Below, piece by piece: positions 43,087 to 54,700 of a DNA stretch of 57,142 nucleotides. A program made the position numbers and the translations under genes. Origin of the DNA: Nemertoderma westbladi (lineage: Eukaryota > Xenacoelomorpha > Nemertodermatida > Nemertodermatidae). The DNA is taken from NCBI GenBank assembly GCA_032718475.1, contig JAUCBJ010002865.1, forward strand, positions 1 through 57,142, given 5' to 3'. The stretch's first letter is position 1, and every line of letters begins with the position of its first letter. The notes below the pieces were generated by a model that was not told the origin of the DNA, ran no database searches, and saw only the letters and a program-made list of their open reading frames with translations.

Positions 43087-45564
43087 AAGTCCAATATTAC
43101 ACTATACTGTATAAAGTTATGCCCAGTACAGTAAGTCCAAGATTATACTATACTGTATAAAGTTATGCCCAGTACAGTAAGTTCAAGATTACACTATACT
43201 GTATAAAGTTATGCCCAGTACAGTAAGTCCAAGATTACACTATACTGTATAAAGTTATACCCAGTAATGTTAGTCCAAGATTACACTATACTGTATAACG
43301 TTATGCCCAGTACAGTAAGTCCAAGATTATACTATACTGTATAAAGTTATGCCCAGTACAGTAAGTCCAAGATTACACTATACTGTATAAAGATATGCCC
43401 AGTACAGTAAGTCCAAGATTACACTATACTGTATAAAGTTATGCCCAGTACAGTAAGTCCAAGATTACACTATACTGTATAAAGTTATGCCCAGTACAGT
43501 AAGTCCAAGATTACACTATAGTGTATAAAGTTATGCCCAGTACTGTTAGTCCAAGATTACACTATACTGTATAAAGATATGCCCAGTACAGTAAGTTCAA
43601 TATTACACTATACTGTATAAAGTTATGCCCAGTACAGTAAGTCCAAGATTACACTATACTGTATAAAGTTATGCCCAGTACAGTAAGTCCAAGATTACAC
43701 TATACTGTATAAAGTTATGCCCAGTACAGTAAGTCCAAGATTACACTATACTGTATAAAGTTATGCCAAGTACAGTAAGTCCAAGGTTACACTATACTGT
43801 ATAAAGTTATGCCCAGTACAGTAAGTCCAACATTACACTATACTGTATAAAGTTATGCCCAGTACAGTAAGTCCAAGATTACACTATAGTGTATAAAGTT
43901 ATGCCCAGTACTGTTAGTCCAAGATTACACTATACTGTATAAAGTTATGCCCAGGACAGTAAGTCCAAGGTTACACTATACTGTATAAAGTTATGCCCAG
44001 TACAGTAAGTTCAAGATTACACTATACTGTATAAAGTTATGCCCAGTACAGTAAGTCCAAGATTACACTATACTGTATAAAGTTATACCCAGTAATGTTA
44101 GTCCAAGATTACACTATACTGTATAACGTTATGCCCAGTACAGTAAGTCCAAGATTATACTATACTGTATAAAGTTATGCCCAGTACAGTAAGTCCAAGA
44201 TTACACTATACTGTATAAAGATATGCCCAGTACAGTAAGTCCAAGATTACACTATACTGTATAAAGTTATGCCCAGTACAGTAAGTCCAAGATTACACTA
44301 TACTGTATAAAGTTATGCCCAGTACAGTAAGTCCAAGATTACACTATAGTGTATAAAGTTATGCCCAGTACTGTTAGTCCAAGATTACACTATACTGTAT
44401 AAAGATATGCCCAGTACAGTAAGTTCAATATTACACTATACTGTATAAAGTTATGCCCAGTACAGTAAGTCCAAGATTACACTATACTGTATAAAGTTAT
44501 GCCCAGTACAGTAAGTCCAAGATTACACTATACTGTATAAAGTTATGCCCAGTACAGTAAGTCCAAGATTACACTATACTGTATAAAGTTATGCCAAGTA
44601 CAGTAAGTCCAAGGTTACACTATACTGTATAAAGTTATGCCCAGTACAGTAAGTCCAACATTACACTATACTGTATAAAGTTATGCCCAGTACAGTAAGT
44701 CCAAGATTACACTATAGTGTATAAAGTTATGCCCAGTACTGTTAGTCCAAGATTACACTATACTGTATAAAGTTATGCCCAGGACAGTAAGTCCAAGGTT
44801 ACACTATACTGTATAAAGTTATGCTCAGTACAGTAAGTCCAACATTACACTATACTGTATAAAGTTATGCCCAGTACAGTAAGTCCAAGATTACACTATA
44901 GTGTATAAAGTTATGCCCAGTACTGTTAGTCCAAGATTACACTATACTGTATAAAGTTATGCCCAGTACAGTAAGTCCAAGGTTACACTATACTGTATAA
45001 AGTTATGCCCAGTACAGTAAGTCCAACATTACACTATACTGTATAAAGTTATGCCCAGTACAGTAAGTCCAACATTACACTATACTGTATAAAGTTATGC
45101 CCAGTACAGTAAGTCCAAGATTACACTATAGTGTATAAAGTTATGCCCAGTACTGTTAGTCCAAGATTACACTATACTGTATAAAGTTATGCCAAGTACA
45201 GTAAGTCCAAGATTACACTATACTGTATAAAGATATGCCCAGTACAGTAAGTCCAAGATTACACTATACTGTATAAAGTTATGCCCAGTACAGTAAGTCC
45301 AAGATTACACTACACTGTATAAAGTTATGCCCAGTACAGTAAGTCCAAGATTACACTATACTGTATAAAGTTATGCCCAGTACAGTAAGTCCAAGATTAC
45401 ACTATACTGTATAAAGTTATGCCCAGTACAGTAAGTCAAAGATTACACTATACTGTATAAAGTTATGCCCAGTACAGTAAGTCCAAGATTACACTATACT
45501 GTATAAAGTTATGCCCAGTACAGTAAGTCCAAGATTACACTATACTGTATAAAGTTATGCCCAG
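43087..45564. repeat. 46-bp minisatellite, about 54 copies, with an 828-bp higher-order period
   Basis: Unit AGTCCAAGATTACACTATAC then TGTATAAAGTTATGCCCAGT and ACAGTA. Rare variants repeat exactly 828 bp (18 units) apart: GTATAACG at 43293 and 44121, TTATGCCAAG at 43761 and 44589, CCAGGACAGT at 43951 and 44779. So an 18-unit block was duplicated as a whole. Confidence 0.97.
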
Positions 45565-45604
45565 TCTTACAATCTAGCCCTGCCTTGATTATTATGTTTA
45601 ATAG

Positions 45605-45738
45605 ATAAAGATTTGGGTCGTCTCTACGAGAAATTGTTTCAGGGCGGGAGATACAATCCCAGAATCAGACCGGTAGTTGACCAGAACAATCCCGTCAATG
45701 TTGTCATTGACATGTCTCTGAGGATGGTACTAGATGTT
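45605..45738 (+). CDS. Exon 2 of a nicotinic-acetylcholine-receptor-like Cys-loop channel
   Basis: 134 nt between an acceptor (TTTAATAG, 45604) and a donor GTAAGT at 45739. The frame from exon 1 reads NKDLGRLYEKLF, then RYNPRIRPVVDQNNPVNV and MSLRMVLDV. This follows the N-terminal helix and first strands of nicotinic subunits (pattern LY-x-x-L...YNP-x-x-RPV...P-x-x-V...SL...-DV). In vertebrate nicotinic genes exon 2 also ends just after the ...DV residues. It would be the start of the extracellular ligand-binding domain of a pentameric cation channel. The subtype is unknown, and exon 3 onward lies beyond the window. The last 17 nt (coding MVLDV plus two bases before) are the source of the following array. 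Confidence 0.82.
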
Positions 45739-48700
45739 GTAAGTGATTGTATATGACTTACGGATGGTACTAGATGTTGTAAGTGATTGTATATGACTTA
45801 CGGATGGTACTAGATGTTGTAAGTGATTGTATATGACTTACGGATGGTACTAGATGTTGTAAGTGATTGTATATGACTTACGGATGGTACTAGATGTTGT
45901 AAGTGATTGTATATGACTTACGGATGGTACTAGATGTTGTAAGTGATTGTATATGACTTACGGATGGTACTAGATGTTGTAAGTGATTGTATATGACTTA
46001 CGGATGGTACTAGATGTTGTAAGTGATTGTATATGACTTACGGATGGTACTAGATGTTGTAAGTGATTGTATATGACTTACGGATGGTACTAGATGTTGT
46101 AAGTGATTGTATATGACTTACGGATGGTACTAGATGTTGTAAGTGATTGTATATGACTTACGGATGGTACTAGATGTTGTAAGTGATTGTATATGACTTA
46201 CGGATGGTACTAGATGTTGTAAGTGATTGTATATGACTTACGGATGGTACTAGATGTTGTAAGTGATTGTATATGACTTACGGATGGTACTAGATGTTGT
46301 AAGTGATTGTATGACATACGGATGGTACTAGATGTTGTAAGTGATTGTATATGACTTACGGATGGTACTAGATGTTGTAAGTGATTGTATATGACTTACG
46401 GATGGTACTAGATGTTGTAAGTGATTGTATATGACTTACGGATGGTACTAGATGTTGTAAGTGATTGTATATGACTTACGGATGGTACTAGATGTTGTAA
46501 GTGATTGTATGACTTACGGATGGTACTAGATGTTGTAAGTGATTGTATGACTTACGGATGGTACTAGATGTTGTAAGTGATTGTATATGACTTACGGATG
46601 GTACTTGATGTTGTAAGTGATTGTATATGACTTACGGATGGTACTTGATGTTGTAAGTGATTGTATATGACTTACGGATGGTACTAGATGTTGTAAGTGA
46701 TTGTATGACTTACGGATGGTACTAGATGTTGTAAGTGATTGTATATGACTTACGGATGGTACTTGATGTTGTAAGTGATTGTATATGACTTACGGATGGT
46801 ACTAGATGTTGTAAGTGATTGTATGACTTACGGATGGTACTAGATGTTGTAAGTGATTGTATATGACTTACGGATGGTACTAGATGTTGTAAGTGATTGT
46901 ATAACTTACGGATGGTACTAGATGTTGTAAGTGATTGTATGACTTACGGATGGTACTAGATGTTGTAAGTGATTGTATATGACTTACGGATGGTACTAGA
47001 TGTTGTAAGTGATTGTATATGACTTACGGATGGTACTAGATGTTGTAAGTGATTGTATAACTTACGGATGGTACTAGATGTTGTAAGTGATTGTATATGA
47101 CTTACGGATGGTACTAGATGTTGTAAGTGATTGTATATGACTTACGGATGGTACTAGATGTTGTAAGTGATTGTATATGACTTACGGATGGTACTAGATG
47201 TTGTAAGTGATTGTATAACTTACGGATGGTACTAGATGTTGTAAGTGATTGTATATGACTTACGGATGGTACTAGATGTTGTAAGTGATTGTATGACTTA
47301 CGGATGGTACTAGATGTTGTAAGTGATTGTATATGACTTACGGATGGTACTAGATGTTGTAAGTGATTGTATATGACTTACGGATGGTACTAGATGTTGT
47401 AAGTGATTGTATATGACTTACGGATGGTACTAGATGTTGTAAGTGATTGTATATGACTTACGGATGGTACTAGATGTTGTAAGTGATTGTATGACTTACG
47501 GATGGTACTAGATGTTGTAAGTGATTGTATGACTTACGGATGGTACTAGATGTTGTAAGTGATTGTATATGACTTACGGATGGTACTTGATGTTGTAAGT
47601 GATTGTATATGACTTACGGATGGTACTTGATGTTGTAAGTGATTGTATATGACTTACGGATGGTACTAGATGTTGTAAGTGATTGTATGACTTACGGATG
47701 GTACTAGATGTTGTAAGTGATTGTATATGACTTACGGATGGTACTTGATGTTGTAAGTGATTGTATATGACTTACGGATGGTACTAGATGTTGTAAGTGA
47801 TTGTATGACTTACGGATGGTACTAGATGTTGTAAGTGATTGTATATGACTTACGGATGGTACTAGATGTTGTAAGTGATTGTATATGACTTACGGATGGT
47901 ACTAGATGTTGTAAGTGATTGTATATGACTTACGGATGGTACTAGATGTTGTAAGTGATTGTATAACTTACGGATGGTACTAGATGTTGTAAGTGATTGT
48001 ATATGACTTACGGATGGTACTAGATGTTGTAAGTGATTGTATATGACTTACGGATGGTACTAGATGTTGTAAGTGATTGTATATGACTTACGGATGGTAC
48101 TAGATGTTGTAAGTGATTGTATAACTTACGGATGGTACTAGATGTTGTAAGTGATTGTATATGACTTACGGATGGTACTAGATGTTGTAAGTGATTGTAT
48201 ATGACTTACGGATGGTACTAGATGTTGTAAGTGATTGTATAACTTACGGATGGTACTAGATGTTGTAAGTGATTGTATATGACTTACGGATGGTACTAGA
48301 TGTTGTAAGTGATTGTATATGACTTACGGATGGTACTAGATGTTGTAAGTGATTGTATGACTTACGGATGGTACTAGATGTTGTAAGTGATTGTATGACT
48401 TACGGATGGTACTAGATGTTGTAAGTGATTGTATATGACTTACGGATGGTACTAGATGTTGTAAGTGATTGTATGACTTACGGATGGTACTAGATGTTGT
48501 AAGTGATTGTATATGACTTACGGATGGTACTAGATGTTGTAAGTGATTGTATGACTTACGGATGGTACTAGATGTTGTAAGTGATTGTATGACTTACGGA
48601 TGGTACTAGATGTTGTAAGTGATTGTATGACTTACGGATGGTACTAGATGTTGTAAGTGATTGTATGACTTACGGATGGTACTAGATGTTGTAAGTGATT

Positions 48701-51700
48701 GTATGACTTACGGATGGTACTAGATGTTGTAAGTGATTGTATGACTTACGGATGGTACTAGATGTTGTAAGTGATTGTATGACTTACGGATGGTACTAGA
48801 TGTTGTAAGTGATTGTATGACTTACGGATGGTACTAGATGTTGTAAGTGATTGTATGACTTACGGATGGTACTAGATGTTGTAAGTGATTGTATGACTTA
48901 CGGATGGTACTAGATGTTGTAAGTGATTGTATGACTTACGGATGGTACTAGATGTTGTAAGTGATTGTATGACTTACGGATGGTACTAGATGTTGTAAGT
49001 GATTGTATGACTTACGGATGGTACTAGATGTTGTAAGTGATTGTATGACTTACGGATGGTACTAGATGTTGTAAGTGATTGTATGACTTACGGATGGTAC
49101 TAGATGTTGTAAGTGATTGTATATGACTTACGGATGGTACTAGATGTTGTAAGTGATTGTATATGACTTACGGATGGTACTAGATGTTGTAAGTGATTGT
49201 ATGACTTACGGATGGTACTAGATGTTGTAAGTGATTGTATGACTTACGGATGGTACTAGATGTTGTAAGTGATTGTATATGACTTACGGATGGTACTAGA
49301 TGTTGTAAGTGATTGTATGACTTACGGATGGTACTAGATGTTGTAAGTGATTGTATGACTTACGGATGGTACTAGATGTTGTAAGTGATTGTATGACTTA
49401 CGGATGGTACTAGATGTTGTAAGTGATTGTATGACTTACGGATGGTACTAGATGTTGTAAGTGATTGTATGACTTACGGATGGTACTAGATGTTGTAAGT
49501 GATTGTATGACTTACGGATGGTACTAGATGTTGTAAGTGATTGTATGACTTACGGATGGTACTAGATGTTGTAAGTGATTGTATGACTTACGGATGGTAC
49601 TAGATGTTGTAAGTGATTGTATGACTTACGGATGGTACTAGATGTTGTAAGTGATTGTATGACTTACGGATGGTACTAGATGTTGTAAGTGATTGTATGA
49701 CTTACGGATGGTACTAGATGTTGTAAGTGATTGTATGACTTACGGATGGTACTAGATGTTGTAAGTGATTGTATATGACTTACGGATGGTACTAGATGTT
49801 GTAAGTGATTGTATGACTTACGGATGGTACTAGATGTTGTAAGTGATTGTATATGACTTACGGATGGTACTAGATGTTGTAAGTGATTGTATATGACTTA
49901 CGGATGGTACTAGATGTTGTAAGTGATTGTATGACTTACGGATGGTACTAGATGTTGTAAGTGATTGTATATGACTTACGGATGGTACTAGATGTTGTAA
50001 GTGATTGTATGACTTACGGATGGTACTAGATGTTGTAAGTGATTGTATGACTTACGGATGGTACTAGATGTTGTAAGTGATTGTATGACTTACGGATGGT
50101 ACTAGATGTTGTAAGTGATTGTATGACTTACGGATGGTACTAGATGTTGTAAGTGATTGTATATGACTTACGGATGGTACTAGATGTTGTAAGTGATTGT
50201 ATGACTTACGGATGGTACTAGATGTTGTAAGTGATTGTATGACTTACGGATGGTACTAGATGTTGTAAGTGATTGTATGACTTACGGATGGTACTAGATG
50301 TTGTAAGTGATTGTATGACTTACGGATGGTACTAGATGTTGTAAGTGATTGTATGACTTACGGATGGTACTAGATGTTGTAAGTGATTGTATGACTTACG
50401 GATGGTACTAGATGTTGTAAGTGATTGTATGACTTACGGATGGTACTAGATGTTGTAAGTGATTGTATGACTTACGGATGGTACTAGATGTTGTAAGTGA
50501 TTGTATGACTTACGGATGGTACTAGATGTTGTAAGTGATTGTATATGACTTACGGATGGTACTAGATGTTGTAAGTGATTGTATGACTTACGGATGGTAC
50601 TAGATGTTGTAAGTGATTGTATATGACTTACGGATGGTACTAGATGTTGTAAGTGATTGTATGACTTACGGATGGTACTAGATGTTGTAAGTGATTGTAT
50701 GACTTACGGATGGTACTAGATGTTGTAAGTGATTGTATATGACTTACGGATGGTACTAGATGTTGTAAGTGATTGTATGACTTACGGATGGTACTAGATG
50801 TTGTAAGTGATTGTATATGACTTACGGATGGTACTAGATGTTGTAAGTGATTGTATGACTTACGGATGGTACTAGATGTTGTAAGTGATTGTATGACTTA
50901 CGGATGGTACTAGATGTTGTAAGTGATTGTATATGACTTACGGATGGTACTAGATGTTGTAAGTGATTGTATGACTTACGGATGGTACTAGATGTTGTAA
51001 GTGATTGTATGACTTACGGATGGTACTAGATGTTGTAAGTGATTGTATGACTTACGGATGGTACTAGATGTTGTAAGTGATTGTATGACTTACGGATGGT
51101 ACTAGATGTTGTAAGTGATTGTATGACTTACGGATGGTACTAGATGTTGTAAGTGATTGTATGACTTACGGATGGTACTAGATGTTGTAAGTGATTGTAT
51201 GACTTACGGATGGTACTAGATGTTGTAAGTGATTGTATGACTTACGGATGGTACTAGATGTTGTAAGTGATTGTATATGACTTACGGATGGTACTAGATG
51301 TTGTAAGTGATTGTATGACTTACGGATGGTACTAGATGTTGTAAGTGATTGTATGACTTACGGATGGTACTAGATGTTGTAAGTGATTGTATGACTTACG
51401 GATGGTACTAGATGTTGTAAGTGATTGTATGACTTACGGATGGTACTAGATGTTGTAAGTGATTGTATGACTTACGGATGGTACTAGATGTTGTAAGTGA
51501 TTGTATGACTTACGGATGGTACTAGATGTTGTAAGTGATTGTATGACTTACGGATGGTACTAGATGTTGTAAGTGATTGTATGACTTACGGATGGTACTA
51601 GATGTTGTAAGTGATTGTATGACTTACGGATGGTACTAGATGTTGTAAGTGATTGTATGACTTACGGATGGTACTAGATGTTGTAAGTGATTGTATGACT

Positions 51701-54700
51701 TACGGATGGTACTAGATGTTGTAAGTGATTGTATATGACTTACGGATGGTACTAGATGTTGTAAGTGATTGTATGACTTACGGATGGTACTAGATGTTGT
51801 AAGTGATTGTATGACTTACGGATGGTACTAGATGTTGTAAGTGATTGTATGACTTACGGATGGTACTAGATGTTGTAAGTGATTGTATGACTTACGGATG
51901 GTACTAGATGTTGTAAGTGATTGTATATGACTTACGGATGGTACTAGATGTTGTAAGTGATTGTATGACTTACGGATGGTACTAGATGTTGTAAGTGATT
52001 GTATGACTTACGGATGGTACTAGATGTTGTAAGTGATTGTATGACTTACGGATGGTACTAGATGTTGTAAGTGATTGTATGACTTACGGATGGTACTAGA
52101 TGTTGTAAGTGATTGTATGACTTACGGATGGTACTAGATGTTGTAAGTGATTGTATGACTTACGGATGGTACTAGATGTTGTAAGTGATTGTATGACTTA
52201 CGGATGGTACTAGATGTTGTAAGTGATTGTATGACTTACGGATGGTACTAGATGTTGTAAGTGATTGTATGACTTACGGATGGTACTAGATGTTGTAAGT
52301 GATTGTATGACTTACGGATGGTACTAGATGTTGTAAGTGATTGTATGACTTACGGATGGTACTAGATGTTGTAAGTGATTGTATGACTTACGGATGGTAC
52401 TAGATGTTGTAAGTGATTGTATGACTTACGGATGGTACTAGATGTTGTAAGTGATTGTATGACTTACGGATGGTACTAGATGTTGTAAGTGATTGTATGA
52501 CTTACGGATGGTACTAGATGTTGTAAGTGATTGTATGACTTACGGATGGTACTAGATGTTGTAAGTGATTGTATGACTTACGGATGGTACTAGATGTTGT
52601 AAGTGATTGTATGACTTACGGATGGTACTAGATGTTGTAAGTGATTGTATGACTTACGGATGGTACTAGATGTTGTAAGTGATTGTATGACTTACGGATG
52701 GTACTAGATGTTGTAAGTGATTGTATGACTTACGGATGGTACTAGATGTTGTAAGTGATTGTATGACTTACGGATGGTACTAGATGTTGTAAGTGATTGT
52801 ATGACTTACGGATGGTACTAGATGTTGTAAGTGATTGTATGACTTACGGATGGTACTAGATGTTGTAAGTGATTGTATGACTTACGGATGGTACTAGATG
52901 TTGTAAGTGATTGTATGACTTACGGATGGTACTAGATGTTGTAAGTGATTGTATGACTTACGGATGGTACTAGATGTTGTAAGTGATTGTATGACTTACG
53001 GATGGTACTAGATGTTGTAAGTGATTGTATGACTTACGGATGGTACTAGATGTTGTAAGTGATTGTATGACTTACGGATGGTACTAGATGTTGTAAGTGA
53101 TTGTATGACTTACGGATGGTACTAGATGTTGTAAGTGATTGTATGACTTACGGATGGTACTAGATGTTGTAAGTGATTGTATGACTTACGGATGGTACTA
53201 GATGTTGTAAGTGATTGTATGACTTACGGATGGTACTAGATGTTGTAAGTGATTGTATGACTTACGGATGGTACTAGATGTTGTAAGTGATTGTATGACT
53301 TACGGATGGTACTAGATGTTGTAAGTGATTGTATGACTTACGGATGGTACTAGATGTTGTAAGTGATTGTATGACTTACGGATGGTACTAGATGTTGTAA
53401 GTGATTGTATGACTTACGGATGGTACTAGATGTTGTAAGTGATTGTATGACTTACGGATGGTACTAGATGTTGTAAGTGATTGTATGACTTACGGATGGT
53501 ACTAGATGTTGTAAGTGATTGTATGACTTACGGATGGTACTAGATGTTGTAAGTGATTGTATGACTTACGGATGGTACTAGATGTTGTAAGTGATTGTAT
53601 GACTTACGGATGGTACTAGATGTTGTAAGTGATTGTATGACTTACGGATGGTACTAGATGTTGTAAGTGATTGTATGACTTACGGATGGTACTAGATGTT
53701 GTAAGTGATTGTATGACTTACGGATGGTACTAGATGTTGTAAGTGATTGTATGACTTACGGATGGTACTAGATGTTGTAAGTGATTGTATGACTTACGGA
53801 TGGTACTAGATGTTGTAAGTGATTGTATGACTTACGGATGGTACTAGATGTTGTAAGTGATTGTATGACTTACGGATGGTACTAGATGTTGTAAGTGATT
53901 GTATGACTTACGGATGGTACTAGATGTTGTAAGTGATTGTATGACTTACGGATGGTACTAGATGTTGTAAGTGATTGTATGACTTACGGATGGTACTAGA
54001 TGTTGTAAGTGATTGTATGACTTACGGATGGTACTAGATGTTGTAAGTGATTGTATGACTTACGGATGGTACTAGATGTTGTAAGTGATTGTATGACTTA
54101 CGGATGGTACTAGATGTTGTAAGTGATTGTATGACTTACGGATGGTACTAGATGTTGTAAGTGATTGTATGACTTACGGATGGTACTAGATGTTGTAAGT
54201 GATTGTATGACTTACGGATGGTACTAGATGTTGTAAGTGATTGTATGACTTACGGATGGTACTAGATGTTGTAAGTGATTGTATGACTTACGGATGGTAC
54301 TAGATGTTGTAAGTGATTGTATGACTTACGGATGGTACTAGATGTTGTAAGTGATTGTATGACTTACGGATGGTACTAGATGTTGTAAGTGATTGTATGA
54401 CTTACGGATGGTACTAGATGTTGTAAGTGATTGTATGACTTACGGATGGTACTAGATGTTGTAAGTGATTGTATGACTTACGGATGGTACTAGATGTTGT
54501 AAGTGATTGTATATGACTTACGGATGGTACTAGATGTTGTAAGTGATTGTATGACTTACGGATGGTACTAGATGTTGTAAGTGATTGTATGACTTACGGA
54601 TGGTACTAGATGTTGTAAGTGATTGTATGACTTACGGATGGTACTAGATGTTGTAAGTGATTGTATGACTTACGGATGGTACTAGATGTTGTAAGTGATT

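Larger units (their letters stand above)
38060..45604 (+). other. Intron 1 of the receptor gene (7.5 kb)
   Basis: Inferred. Donor GTAAGT at 38060; acceptor TTATGTTTAATAG ending 45604. It holds a foldback-like element (38603-42604) with a LINE inside it and the 46-bp array (43087-45564), which stops 40 bp before the acceptor. 38066-38602 and 42605-43086 have no recognised content. Confidence 0.55.
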
